Positions 20,381 through 29,486 of a DNA stretch of 64,000 bases are shown piece after piece. The notes below the pieces were generated by a model. That model was not told the DNA's origin and ran no database searches. It worked only from the letters and a program-made list of their open reading frames with translations. The number at the start of each line of letters is the position of its first letter. Position 1 is the first letter of the stretch. The DNA comes from Frederiksenia canicola (GTDB lineage: Bacteria > Pseudomonadota > Gammaproteobacteria > Enterobacterales > Pasteurellaceae), in the NCBI RefSeq assembly GCF_011455495.1, contig NZ_CP015029.1:1736740-1800739 (forward strand), in the 5' to 3' direction. The position numbers were made by a program, and so were the translations under genes.

Positions 20381-21229
20381 TTATTCTTTAGGTACTCCTC
20401 TCAATAACGGCACACTGTCAAAAGGTGGCTGAGAAGTCAAAGCTGGTTCTGTATCAAAAAGTATAATAAACGGTTTGGCTGGTTGCACCTCTTCTCCACG
20501 CCAAAGGGAACTTACACTCACAAGCTGAATATCAGCTGGTAAATTGTTCAACCCTTTTTCTAATACAGCAATACTATTAGCGCGTGGATGGCCAATCATT
20601 ACAGAAGTGCCGTGTTTACGTGCATAAGCAATTGCTGCATTGAATTGCTTCTGCACATCCGCAAATTCATCACTGTCATCTAAAAAAATATGCCGTTCTA
20701 ATGTGTTGATGCCAAATTCTCTCGCTGTTTTTGCCGCGACACTATTTCCCGCAGTTTTGCTGTCTAAAAAGAACAATTGTTGCTGTGATAGTGATTGCAT
20801 TAAATGCTGCATCAAGAGTTTATCTGTCGTTGCCCGACTGCCCATATGATTATTCAAACCAATAGCATAAGGTACTTTATTGCGAGCTACTTGAATGAGT
20901 CGGCTGACTTTTTCGCCATCCATATCAATCGTTAATGCCCCCGCCTCAATCGGCTGCAGGTGATTTTGTGGCTGCATAGGCAGATGAATTAAAATGTCTC
21001 TCTTTTGTGCAAACGCCTGATTTGCCCTTGTCGTGGCAAAAGGTGCGGAAGGAATAATCGCAACCGCAACTTCTTGCGGTAAGGCATAAATAGCACTGTC
21101 TTCCTTATTGCGATAACCAATGTCATCAATCACAATGGCGAGCTTTGCTGCCATTGCAAGCGGTGAGATCAAAGTAAAAATTTGCAAAAAAATCAACAGA
21201 ACTGACCGCTTGTAAAATCCCTTTATCAT
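20381..21229 (-). CDS. Divergent polysaccharide deacetylase, YibQ family
   Basis: 282-residue exported protein of the divergent polysaccharide deacetylase family (E. coli YibQ). The family fold is recognisable from AIVIDDIGYRNKEDSAI (about 30-46, conserved paired Asp), LIHLPMQP (about 97-104), GLNNHMGSRAT (about 134-144) and MIGHPRANSI (about 215-224); the function is not established. It starts one base after the envC stop, matching the envC-yibQ order of E. coli. Odd feature: the hydrophobic core of its signal peptide is encoded by two inverted uptake signals (21213-21156). Confidence 0.88.
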   Translation of the reverse strand: MIKGFYKRSVLLIFLQIFTLISPLAMAAKLAIVIDDIGYRNKEDSAIYALPQEVAVAIIPSAPFATTRANQAFAQKRDILIHLPMQPQNHLQPIEAGALTIDMDGEKVSRLIQVARNKVPYAIGLNNHMGSRATTDKLLMQHLMQSLSQQQLFFLDSKTAGNSVAAKTAREFGINTLERHIFLDDSDEFADVQKQFNAAIAYARKHGTSVMIGHPRANSIAVLEKGLNNLPADIQLVSVSSLWRGEEVQPAKPFIILFDTEPALTSQPPFDSVPLLRGVPKE

Positions 21230-21230
21230 G

Positions 21231-22418
21231 CTAGTTCACCCATTTCAACGGATTGACCGCTTTACCATTTTGACGAATACCAAAGTAAAGTGCTGAACGT
21301 TTCTGACCACCTGAGTTGCCAACATACGCAATGGTTTGCCCTGCCTGTACTCGATTACCGACTCGAACAGAGACTGATTGGTTATAGCCATATAACGATA
21401 CAAATCCTTTACCATGATCGATTAACACCATTTGCCCATAACCATCTAACCAATTGGCAATCACCACTTTTCCTGAGGCAATCGCCTTCACTGGCGTGCC
21501 CGCCCCAGCTTCAATGACCACCGCATCCCATTTTAGTTCGCCCATTTGAGTAGAGCCAAAACGGTTTAAAATACGCCCATTTACAGGCATCGGATATTTT
21601 CCTGAAAGTCCTGTGCCTGCTCTAACTTGTTGCTTTTCTTGCTCTGTTGCATGACGTTTTTCTTCAGTATTTTTCCGTTTTTCCAACTGTGCAATTTCTT
21701 TCTGCTCTTGCTGTTCCGATTTTTTAACCGCTTGTTCAATTTGCTTACGCAATGCGGCTTCGTTTTTTTTCAGTTCGTCTAAACGACTTTGATCGGCCTC
21801 TAATGTTTTATCAATCGATTTCAACGTTTTTTCACGCTCATTTTTAACTTTATTCAACTCTCTTTCTTGCTTTTTCTGCTCAGAAAGCTGCGTTTGCTGC
21901 CCCGATTGCTGACTCTTCAATTCATCACGACGAGCTTTCAACTCTTCTTGAGTGCGACGTAAATCATGAATCACATCAATACGCACTTGATTGATGTGCT
22001 CATAATAAGCCCCCATTCTGTCAGCATTTTTAGCTTCTTCAGAGAGCAAACGTTCTAATACAGAAGGATGAATACCAGAACGATAAGCCGAATCAAGCTG
22101 CTCTTTGAGCTTCTCTTTTTGCAAATTTTCTTGCTTTTCTAACCGCTTGATCTCTTGTTCCGTTTTTTTAATAGATTGACGAATTTCTGACAGGGAAAGT
22201 TCTATCTTCTTTAACGAATTATTCACTTGCCCAATTTGGATTTCTTGGTCTTTAAGAGTCGATTGAAGACCCGCTCGTTTTTTCTTCTGCTCTTCAATTT
22301 TGGCTTGTTGTTGGGTAATACTTTGTTGGATTTGTGACAAATTATTTGCCTGAACATTTCGTACTCCAACCAGTAGAACCACGAAAAGAAAAACAGAAAT
22401 TTTCCTCATTGCCACCAT
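21231..22418 (-). CDS. envC: Murein hydrolase activator EnvC
   Basis: Periplasmic activator of division amidases (AmiA/AmiB). 395 residues with a signal peptide (cleavage about VQA-N), a long coiled coil rich in Gln/Lys/Glu (about 30-260) and a C-terminal LytM domain (about 280-395). The zinc-binding HxxxD and HxH motifs of active LytM peptidases are replaced (the last reads ALYFGIR), so it is a regulator, not an enzyme, as known for E. coli EnvC. The start at 22418 has AGGG five bases upstream; an ATG three codons later is less well placed. First gene of envC-yibQ-tamA-tamB. Confidence 0.95.
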   Translation of the reverse strand: MVAMRKISVFLFVVLLVGVRNVQANNLSQIQQSITQQQAKIEEQKKKRAGLQSTLKDQEIQIGQVNNSLKKIELSLSEIRQSIKKTEQEIKRLEKQENLQKEKLKEQLDSAYRSGIHPSVLERLLSEEAKNADRMGAYYEHINQVRIDVIHDLRRTQEELKARRDELKSQQSGQQTQLSEQKKQERELNKVKNEREKTLKSIDKTLEADQSRLDELKKNEAALRKQIEQAVKKSEQQEQKEIAQLEKRKNTEEKRHATEQEKQQVRAGTGLSGKYPMPVNGRILNRFGSTQMGELKWDAVVIEAGAGTPVKAIASGKVVIANWLDGYGQMVLIDHGKGFVSLYGYNQSVSVRVGNRVQAGQTIAYVGNSGGQKRSALYFGIRQNGKAVNPLKWVN

Positions 22419-22672
22419 ATACCCTACTCAAATTATGACGATAAAATGTATCATTCTAATAAGTTGCACGGTAAATAGCTATAATTTTATATAAGTTCAA
22501 CACGAAGAATGTGAAAAATTTGTTAATCCGCTTAGATATTGGATAAAGATCTGATATTTGCTACGTTTAGCTTTTTGATGAGTTTAGTTTGAGCTGGAAA
22601 AGCGTAAAAAACAAACAAGAAAATTGATTTTAAAAAAACTAGGTTACGAAAAATTGAAACGGAAGAGAAATA

Positions 22673-22746
22673 TGGAGGCGTGTCCCGGAGTCGAACCGAG
22701 CTACATGGATTTGCAATCCAGTGCATAACCGCTTTGCTAACACGCC
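22673..22746 (-). tRNA. tRNA-Cys (anticodon GCA)
   Basis: 74 nt with encoded CCA. Minus strand begins GGCGTGTTAGCAAAGCGG, anticodon loop TTGCAAA, T-arm CGGTTCGACTCCG, ends ACACGCCTCCA. Closely matches E. coli cysT. Lies 12 bp after tRNA-Gly. Confidence 0.97.
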
Positions 22747-22758
22747 GATAAGAAAAAA

Positions 22759-22834
<76 letters not shown>

Positions 22835-22864
22835 ATTTGAGAAGTGTTGTTTAAAACGCTTTGC

Positions 22865-22892
22865 ATTTTACGAATTTTCGCTAGGCTGTCAA
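22865..22892 (-). promoter_or_regulatory. Promoter of the tRNA-Gly/tRNA-Cys unit
   Basis: Perfect -35 TTGACA (22892-22887), 16-bp spacer, -10 TAAAAT (22870-22865), 30 bp before the first tRNA base. Confidence 0.8.
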
Positions 22893-22961
22893 ACGTTTCT
22901 TGGTAATATTTTTTTAAATGCCGAAAAAAAATGCGTTATGCTGATTTTTTACAAAATCTCA

Positions 22962-22989
22962 TTGAAAAAATTGTAGAAAAGCGGATAAT
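22962..22989 (+). promoter_or_regulatory. Candidate promoter of the efeM-efeB-FTR1 operon
   Basis: -35 TTGAAA (22962-22967), 16-bp spacer, -10 GATAAT (22984-22989), immediately followed by the palindrome at 22992-23010. Confidence 0.6.
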
Positions 22990-22991
22990 TT

Positions 22992-23010
22992 AATAAGAAT
23001 TAGTCTTATT
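22992..23010 (+). promoter_or_regulatory. Candidate Fur box
   Basis: 19-bp palindrome AATAAGA-attag-TCTTATT with perfect 7-bp arms, overlapping the likely transcription start of an iron-uptake operon. About 11 of 19 positions agree with the classic Fur box GATAATGATAATCATTATC. The assignment rests on position and symmetry as much as on sequence. Confidence 0.5.
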
Positions 23011-23034
23011 TAGATCAACATTAAGGAGTTCTCT

Positions 23035-23847
23035 ATGCGTCTAAAATCTCTTGCAATGATCATTTCAAGCCTATTTTTAGCAACCTCTGCCCATGCTACT
23101 GATCTTTCCAAAGAAACTGCAGCATATAAGGCTTTTGTTGTTGAGCAAATAGATCAATTAGTAACGGATACCGAAAAATTTGTCGGCTATTTAAAAGCAG
23201 GCGATGTGCAAAAAGCGAAGCAACTCTACCCGCTTGCTCGTATGTATTTTGAACGCTCTGAGCCGATTGCAGAAAGTTTTGGCGATTTAGACCCGCGTAT
23301 TGATGCTCGTCTTGCCGATTTAGCCGAAGAAGGTAAAACGGAAAAAGATTGGTCTGGCTTCCATAAAATTGAAAAAGTCTTGTGGGAAACTAACAGCACT
23401 AAAGGGACAGAAGAAACCGCAGATCAACTGCTTAAAGATGTGAAAGAACTGCGTGCGAAAATCCCAACTGCAGAGGTTACACCTGAATTAATGATTACGG
23501 GTGCGGTAGATTTGTTAAACGAAGTGTCTACCACGAAAGTGACTGGCGAAGAAGAAATTTTCTCCAAAACTGACCTATACGATTTCAAAGCGAATATTCA
23601 AGGTGCGGAAAAAATCTTTGAATTATTCGAACCTAAACTCTCTCAAAAAGATGCCAAACTTTCAAAAGAAATCGCCGCTCGTTTTGCAGAAGTAAATATG
23701 TTACTCGACAAACACAACCAAGCAAAAGGCAGTTTTGACTACGTAGGTTACGACAAACTTTCTGCTGCGGAGATCAAATCCCTTGCCGAAGCGGTAAACA
23801 AACTCGGTGAACCACTCGCACAAATGGGTATATTACTCGAAAAATAA
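23035..23847 (+). CDS. EfeM/EfeO-type periplasmic iron-binding protein (imelysin-like M75)
   Basis: 270-residue periplasmic protein with a signal peptide (cleavage about SAHA-T, residue 21). It is a helical imelysin-like (M75) domain with the HxxE motif at H110-K-I-E113 in GFHKIEKVLW. It lacks the N-terminal cupredoxin domain of full EfeO, so it is the short EfeM form. In known Efe systems this protein delivers iron to the FTR1-type permease. Preceded by AAGGAG; EfeB starts 9 bp after it. First gene of a three-gene operon behind a candidate Fur box. Confidence 0.88.
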   Translation: MRLKSLAMIISSLFLATSAHATDLSKETAAYKAFVVEQIDQLVTDTEKFVGYLKAGDVQKAKQLYPLARMYFERSEPIAESFGDLDPRIDARLADLAEEGKTEKDWSGFHKIEKVLWETNSTKGTEETADQLLKDVKELRAKIPTAEVTPELMITGAVDLLNEVSTTKVTGEEEIFSKTDLYDFKANIQGAEKIFELFEPKLSQKDAKLSKEIAARFAEVNMLLDKHNQAKGSFDYVGYDKLSAAEIKSLAEAVNKLGEPLAQMGILLEK

Positions 23848-23856
23848 GGAGAACTT

Positions 23857-25053
23857 ATGAGCGATCAATATCAATCTGCTCGCCGAGATTTCCTAAAAAA
23901 CGCAACCTTACTCGGTGCTGGCTTAATGGCTGGCACCAGTTATGCGTTAGAACCCCGAGCAGCCACGCAATCTTTACAAACCCATTCTTTCTACGGCAAA
24001 CATCAACAAGGTATTGCCACACCTGCCCAGAAACAGATCTATTTTATGGTGCTTGATTTGCACACAACCGATTTGGCTAAAATCAAAGAGATGTTCCAAA
24101 CCTGGACGGCATACAGTGCTAATCTCACCGCGGGCAAAAATGTCAAACCTTACGGCCCAAATCCTTATGTGCCACCTGACGATACAGGCGAAGCGGACGG
24201 GCTAAATCCACATAATTTAACCTTGACCTTCGGCGTGAGTCCTTCTTTTTTCGAGAAGCTTGGCATTGCTAAACTCAAACCTGAATTATTGAAAAATCTC
24301 CCACACTTCCCACGGGATCAACTGCGAGAAGAATACCGCCACGGCGATATTTGTATTCAAGCCTGTGCAGACGATCCGCAAGTCGCTTTCCACGCCGTGC
24401 GAAATTTAGTACGCATTGCCCGCTCAAACATCACAATGCGTTGGAGCCAGTCTGGTTTTAACTCATTTGAAGGTTCTGATACGCCCCGCAATCTATTTGG
24501 TTTCAAAGATGGCACTGGCAATCCGCAAGGTAAAGATCTGGACAAAACCGTTTGGTACGATGGCAATGACTGGCTGAAAGACGGTACATTTTTAGTCGCC
24601 CGCCGCATTCAAATGCACCTAGAAACATGGGATCGCACCAATCTCAACGGACAAGAAGAAACCTTTGGTCGCCATCGGGATAGCGGTGCCCCAATCGGAA
24701 TGAAGCATGAATTTGATGAGGTTGATTTAAGCAAAACGGATGAAAAAGGCAATGCAGTAATCCCTGAAATTTCGCATTTGCACTTAGCGAAAAAAACGGG
24801 CTTGTCCATTCTTCGTCGCTCATTTTCTTACGCCAGCGGGGTTGATGCAAGAACAGGGCAATTTGATGCTGGGCTACTGTTTATCTCCTTCCAGAAAGAT
24901 CCTGAACAATTTATCAAAATCCAAAACAGCTTGGGCAATATCGACAAAATGAACGAATACATCACCCATATCGGAAGTGGCTTATTTGCTTGTTTTGCAG
25001 GGGTAAAAGATGAACATGATTACTTGGGCAAAGCCTTATTTGACCAAATTTAA
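23857..25053 (+). CDS. efeB: DyP-type haem peroxidase EfeB, Tat-exported
   Basis: 398 residues. A twin-arginine signal is visible (ARRDFLKNATLLGAGLMAG, residues 8-26), as expected for a haem enzyme exported folded. The DyP signature GFKDGTGNP is at 215-223 (catalytic Asp), RIQMHLETWDRT follows, and SHLHLAKK with downstream RRSFSY supplies the proximal His region. EfeB works with EfeO/EfeM and the FTR1 permease in ferrous iron uptake; haem-iron extraction has also been proposed for the family. Its 3' end overlaps the permease gene by 44 bp. Confidence 0.93.
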   Translation: MSDQYQSARRDFLKNATLLGAGLMAGTSYALEPRAATQSLQTHSFYGKHQQGIATPAQKQIYFMVLDLHTTDLAKIKEMFQTWTAYSANLTAGKNVKPYGPNPYVPPDDTGEADGLNPHNLTLTFGVSPSFFEKLGIAKLKPELLKNLPHFPRDQLREEYRHGDICIQACADDPQVAFHAVRNLVRIARSNITMRWSQSGFNSFEGSDTPRNLFGFKDGTGNPQGKDLDKTVWYDGNDWLKDGTFLVARRIQMHLETWDRTNLNGQEETFGRHRDSGAPIGMKHEFDEVDLSKTDEKGNAVIPEISHLHLAKKTGLSILRRSFSYASGVDARTGQFDAGLLFISFQKDPEQFIKIQNSLGNIDKMNEYITHIGSGLFACFAGVKDEHDYLGKALFDQI

Positions 25054-26722
25054 TCGCATCATCGCACTATTTACGCTCAGCATCACGCTGAGCGTTTGTG
25101 CTTATGCGAAAGTCGAAATCAGCTCGCTTTTTGTGCACTTATCCGATGCAATGGCAGCAGTAAAACAAAATGAAATAGCAAAATCTGAACCGTTTTTGAC
25201 GGCTTTACAGCAGGAGTTTGAAGCTATTCCAAGCCACCATTCCAAAGCAGGACAAGCGGTCAGTTCCGCCTTGAATTTTGCAAAAAGTTCGCCGACCTTG
25301 GAAAACTTCGAACAACTTTCTAAAGCATTGTACGCCTTTGAGAAAGAACAAAACCCCGTCGATTACGCCCAGCAACGCCAAAAATTCGCCAAGCGAGTAT
25401 CGCCAGTTTATCAACAGTTACTCAAAGCGGTGCAAACCCATAATTTAGACGATGTCCAAACGGCTTTCAAACAGTTTAATAGAACTTGGACAGCGAATGA
25501 AAAAGTGGTTCGGGAAACCAGTCTTGGCCATTACGGACAGATTGAAACGGCAATGACGTTACTGCGAATTGCGATGCTCTCTGAGCCTGCCAATTTTGCC
25601 GAAATGGAAAAACAAGCGGCCGATTTAGGGCAATCTTTAGCGGATTTTAATGCCGGAAATGTGCTACAACCACAATCTGCCGCCAATGCACCAACCACCT
25701 TGCCTGACGGGATTAAATTGCTCGAGAAAAGTTATGCCGCATTTGAAAATAATCAACTAGAGCAAGCCAGAGCTGACATTACCCTATTCATTCAGCAATG
25801 GGCGATTTTTGAAGGTGAAGTGCGTACTCGTGATGGCTCACTTTACACCCGTGTGGAAAGCGATTTACCGGTGATCATGGTCAAGGGCAATGAACCGGCT
25901 AACTTGCAAAAATTCCAGTTTTTAATCAATGACTTAAATCGCTTAGACATCGCTGGCAGCTACGGCATTGTTGATGCGATGTTGGTGCTATTGCGAGAAG
26001 GCATAGAAGCGTTGCTCATCATTATGGCCTTACTCACTACGCTCAATGCTGCTAATCAACCGAAAGCAAAACGTTGGGTTTATACAGGGGCAGGGCTTGG
26101 CTTGTTGGCAAGTGTGATGGGTGCAGTCGCCTTGCAGCGTCTTTTTCCTGCCATATCCGCCGGCACAAACCGCGAAATTTTAGAGGGAACGGTGGGTATC
26201 GTCGCAGTAGCAATGATGCTGTTTGTCGGGGCATGGCTACACAGTAAATCATCCATTTCTGGCTGGAAAAATTTTGTTGATAAACAGGTCAGCCAAGCCT
26301 TGCTCACAGGCAGTCTCATTCCAATATTAAGTTTGAGTTTTCTGTCAGTGTTTCGTGAAGGAGCGGAAACTATCTTGTTTTACGCTGGCATGTTGCCATT
26401 GATTTCATCGGAAGATCTGCTGATCGGCTTAGGGCTGGCATTACTGTTGTTGGCGATAATCGCCGCTGTAATGACTTTCTCAAGCAAGCGGCTGCCAATG
26501 CATCAGTTATTCAAAGCGATGACACTCTTGATTTACGCTCTCGGTTTTAAAATTCTGGGAGTCAGCATTCACGCCTTGCAGCTCACTCAAGTGTTACCTC
26601 GTCATTTGCTTGATTTGCCAAATGTAGAATGGTTCGGTTTTTACGCCTCAATGGAAGGTATTACCGCACAAGTTATCTATCTTGCGTTAATTCCGATTGT
26701 TGCAAAATATTTTATGAAATAG
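25010..26722 (+). CDS. FTR1-family iron permease with N-terminal extracytoplasmic domain
   Basis: 570 residues, twice the size of E. coli EfeU (276). A signal-like hydrophobic segment (about 17-33, ending AYAK) is followed by a ~290-residue helical extracytoplasmic domain, then a seven-helix FTR1 permease from about residue 320. Both iron-transport REXXE motifs are intact: REGIE at 329-333 and REGAE at 449-453. The start at 25010 lies inside efeB (44-bp overlap) with AGGGG upstream, implying coupled translation. An uptake signal at 25252-25260 is read as QAVSSALNFAK in the N-terminal domain. Probable ferrous/ferric permease of the EfeM-EfeB system. Confidence 0.9.
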   Translation: MNMITWAKPYLTKFNRIIALFTLSITLSVCAYAKVEISSLFVHLSDAMAAVKQNEIAKSEPFLTALQQEFEAIPSHHSKAGQAVSSALNFAKSSPTLENFEQLSKALYAFEKEQNPVDYAQQRQKFAKRVSPVYQQLLKAVQTHNLDDVQTAFKQFNRTWTANEKVVRETSLGHYGQIETAMTLLRIAMLSEPANFAEMEKQAADLGQSLADFNAGNVLQPQSAANAPTTLPDGIKLLEKSYAAFENNQLEQARADITLFIQQWAIFEGEVRTRDGSLYTRVESDLPVIMVKGNEPANLQKFQFLINDLNRLDIAGSYGIVDAMLVLLREGIEALLIIMALLTTLNAANQPKAKRWVYTGAGLGLLASVMGAVALQRLFPAISAGTNREILEGTVGIVAVAMMLFVGAWLHSKSSISGWKNFVDKQVSQALLTGSLIPILSLSFLSVFREGAETILFYAGMLPLISSEDLLIGLGLALLLLAIIAAVMTFSSKRLPMHQLFKAMTLLIYALGFKILGVSIHALQLTQVLPRHLLDLPNVEWFGFYASMEGITAQVIYLALIPIVAKYFMK

Positions 26723-26736
26723 ACCGCTTGTAATCC

Positions 26737-26765
26737 AATCAAGGGATAGATTTTATCCCTTGATT
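26737..26765 (+). terminator. Terminator of the efe operon
   Basis: 12-bp stem AATCAAGGGATA / TATCCCTTGATT with loop GATTT, followed by TTCATT. It follows a minus-oriented uptake signal (26731-26723) just after the permease stop codon. Confidence 0.75.
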
Positions 26766-26891
26766 TCATTACGTATTTACATTTCTTACGCATTTATTTC
26801 ACCTTTTCGCAGTCTTTCTTTTTCAAAATATTGACAAACATCATCACAAAAACATAACTATCTGATTTTTATTGTTTTTTAATTTTTCCCA

Positions 26892-26913
26892 ATTTGTGAT
26901 CTAGTTCAAATTT
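26892..26913 (+). promoter_or_regulatory. CRP-binding site upstream of the glycogen operon
   Basis: ATT-TGTGA-TCTAGT-TCAAA-TTT: nine of ten half-site positions match TGTGA(N6)TCACA, and the TCTAGT centre fits the Pasteurellaceae-favoured TCTAGA core. A TATTAT hexamer at 26951-26956 would place the site centre near -60.5, the class I position. No good -35 was seen, as expected for an activated promoter. Confidence 0.7.
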
Positions 26914-27005
26914 CGCTCTTGTTTTGTAAATTCATTTTTGTTACATTTCCTATTATCATTCTTATCCATTCTTTTTTGGATTAAGGTCTCGCAAGGAGAG
27001 CAAAA

Positions 27006-29312
27006 ATGACAGATTCCCCAAAATCCCTTCCGTTATCTGAACAAGATACACAATTCATTGAACAACTTTCTAGCGGCACATGTCGTGATCCTTTCGCTTA
27101 TTTGGGCATTCACAAAATGCCAAAAGGTGTAATAATTCGAGCTTACTTGCCTGAAGCACTTAGAGTTACCGTTATCGACCAAAATGCGAAGCCTATTGCC
27201 CTAATGGACAAAATTGATGAACGTTCTCTCTTTGTCGCCGAACTGATTGGTAAAAAAATCGACTTATCCTACCGCTTGTTAGTTGAATATGCCCACACCA
27301 CGATTGATGTGGAGGATCCTTACCGTTTCCAAAGCCACTTTACGGATGTTGATAATTGGTACCTCTCTGAAGGTTCACACTTACGTCCTTATGAAAAGTT
27401 AGGAGCACATTTGGTGACGCAAAATGAGGTTGGTGGCATTCATTTCAGCTTATGGGCACCAAATGCACAACGGGTTTCTGTCGTTGGTGATTTTAACTTC
27501 TGGGATGGTCGCCGCCACCCAATGCGTTATCACGCAACGGGCATTTGGGATATTTTCATTCCAAATGCGAAAAAAGACACGCTCTATAAATTTGAGATTT
27601 TAGACAAAAACGGGCAACTTCGTTTGAAATCGGACCCTTATGCGTTCTCTGCACAATTCCGTCCAGATACCGCCTCAGTGGCATCTGGCCTTCCTGCAAT
27701 AGTTGAGCCAAGTGAAACTCGCCGCCGAGCGAACGATCCCGATCAGCCAATTTCGATTTATGAAGTGCATCTTGGTTCATGGCGACGTAATTTAGAGAAT
27801 AATTACTGGCTCAATTACGATGAAATTGCCGATGAACTTATTCCTTATGTGAAAGAAATGGGCTTTACCCACATTGAATTATTACCTGTTTCTGAATTTC
27901 CTTTCGATGGTTCTTGGGGTTATCAACCAACGGGGATCTACGCCCCAACAAGCCGTTTCGGCTCGCCAGATGGATTGCGTTCATTAATTCGCAAAGCTCA
28001 TGATGCGGGCATTAATGTGATTTTAGACTGGGTGGTAGGACATTTCCCAACAGATGAACACGGATTAGGCTATTTTGACGGCACACATCTTTACGAACAC
28101 GCCGATCCCAAAGAAGGCTACCACCAAGACTGGAATACCCTGATTTTCAATTACGGTCGCAACGAAGTGCAAAACTATTTATGCGGCAATGCGTTATATT
28201 GGATTGAACGTTTCGGCATTGATGCGTTGCGGGTAGATGCGGTGGCATCGATGATTTATCGTGACTACTCGCGTAAAGATGGCGAATGGATTCCGAACAA
28301 ATACGGCGGTCGTGAAAATTTAGAAGCGATTGATTTTTTACGTAACACCAACAAAATGTTGGGTGAGCAAGGTCATCGTGGAGCGACGATTGCGGAAGAA
28401 TCTACGTCCTTTGCGGGCGTGACTCACGCTGTCGATAACAACGGCTTAGGCTTTGATTATAAATGGAATATGGGCTGGATGAACGATACCTTGCGTTATA
28501 TGAGCACCGATCCTATCCATCGAAAATATCATCATAGCTTGATGACCTTCGGAATGATGTATCAATATAGCGAAAAATTTATGTTGCCGATTTCCCACGA
28601 TGAAGTAGTACACGGCAAAGGCTCAATGCTCGGCAAAATGCCAGGAGATTGCTGGCAAAAATTTGCGAACTTACGAGCGTATTACGGCTATATGTGGGGC
28701 TACCCTGGTAAGAAATTATTGTTTATGGGTAACGAATTTGCTCAAGGACGTGAATGGAATTTTGAACAAAGTCTTGATTGGTTCTTGCTCAACGAAGAAG
28801 AAGGTGGCGGTTGGCATAAAGGTATGCTCAACTGGGTACGTGATCTCAACCATCTCTACACAAAAACTGCTGCACTCTATGAACTTGACTATTCACCTGA
28901 AGGTTTTGAATGGTTGGTGGTTGATGACTACGAAAATTCAGTTTTCGCCTTTGAACGTAAAGCGAAAAACGGCAGCAGTATTATTGTGGTAAGCAATTTC
29001 ACCCCCGTTGTTCGCTACAATTATCGCATCGGCGTACACGACCAAGCGGACTACAAAGAAGTGCTCAACTCCGACTCCGTTTACTATATGGGTAGCAATG
29101 AGGGCAACTTCGGCGTAATCCATTGTGAAGAAATCGAATCACACAATAAACCGTACTCGATCAGCCTAACCTTACCACCACTTTCTACACTCTTTATCGT
29201 GAAAGAAAATGTGGTGAAAAAAGCGGAAAAAGCAGAGAAAGTCGAAAAAGTAGCGGCAAAACCGAAAACAGTCGCAAAGAAAGCCACAAAACCTAAAACA
29301 AAGAAAAAGTAA
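27006..29312 (+). CDS. glgB: 1,4-alpha-glucan branching enzyme with Lys/Ala-rich C-terminal tail
   Basis: Forms alpha-1,6 branches in glycogen. 768 residues against 728 in E. coli. N-terminal beta domains (about 1-230, CBM48 at about 130-215), a GH13 barrel (about 260-600) with nucleophile D411 (LRVDAVAS) and acid/base E464 (IAEES), then a C-terminal beta domain (about 640-735). The extra length is a tail from about 737 to 768 made of Lys, Ala, Glu, Val and Pro (such as [12 protein letters not shown] and KPKTKKK) that is not part of the known fold. First gene of glgBXCA, with GGAGAG upstream. Confidence 0.97.
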   Translation: MTDSPKSLPLSEQDTQFIEQLSSGTCRDPFAYLGIHKMPKGVIIRAYLPEALRVTVIDQNAKPIALMDKIDERSLFVAELIGKKIDLSYRLLVEYAHTTIDVEDPYRFQSHFTDVDNWYLSEGSHLRPYEKLGAHLVTQNEVGGIHFSLWAPNAQRVSVVGDFNFWDGRRHPMRYHATGIWDIFIPNAKKDTLYKFEILDKNGQLRLKSDPYAFSAQFRPDTASVASGLPAIVEPSETRRRANDPDQPISIYEVHLGSWRRNLENNYWLNYDEIADELIPYVKEMGFTHIELLPVSEFPFDGSWGYQPTGIYAPTSRFGSPDGLRSLIRKAHDAGINVILDWVVGHFPTDEHGLGYFDGTHLYEHADPKEGYHQDWNTLIFNYGRNEVQNYLCGNALYWIERFGIDALRVDAVASMIYRDYSRKDGEWIPNKYGGRENLEAIDFLRNTNKMLGEQGHRGATIAEESTSFAGVTHAVDNNGLGFDYKWNMGWMNDTLRYMSTDPIHRKYHHSLMTFGMMYQYSEKFMLPISHDEVVHGKGSMLGKMPGDCWQKFANLRAYYGYMWGYPGKKLLFMGNEFAQGREWNFEQSLDWFLLNEEEGGGWHKGMLNWVRDLNHLYTKTAALYELDYSPEGFEWLVVDDYENSVFAFERKAKNGSSIIVVSNFTPVVRYNYRIGVHDQADYKEVLNSDSVYYMGSNEGNFGVIHCEEIESHNKPYSISLTLPPLSTLFIVKENVVKKAEKAEKVEKVAAKPKTVAKKATKPKTKKK

Positions 29313-29316
29313 GAGT

Positions 29317-29391
29317 TAGGGCGGTTCTATGTGTCCACCCCCAAATTACACCATTTTTGTGGGCGGGTACATAGCCCCCTAAAATGCCCTA
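29317..29391. repeat. Long imperfect inverted repeat between glgB and glgX
   Basis: Nested arms: TAGGGC (29317-29322)/GCCCTA (29386-29391), CTATGT (29327-29332)/ACATAG (29369-29374), and inner CCACCCCCA against TGTGGGCGG with mismatches. The right end touches the uptake signal ACAAGCGGT (29391-29399). It could act as a hairpin in the glg transcript, for example as a partial terminator or mRNA stabiliser. Confidence 0.65.
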
Positions 29392-29486
29392 CAAGCGGTC
29401 ACTTTTTAAGAAAATTTTGCAAATGTTTTGGGGACTAAATTTGGTATCCCAAGAAACCTAGCAGTACCACAGGATTTTTATTTTTT

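Noticed and set aside
21231-21600. EnvC as an active LytM zinc peptidase
   Set aside because: The metal-binding His residues are replaced, as in characterised EnvC activators.
26052-26319. Overlapping minus-strand frames opposite the FTR1 permease
   Set aside because: The plus strand encodes conserved membrane helices between the two REXXE motifs; the opposite frames lack any family feature.
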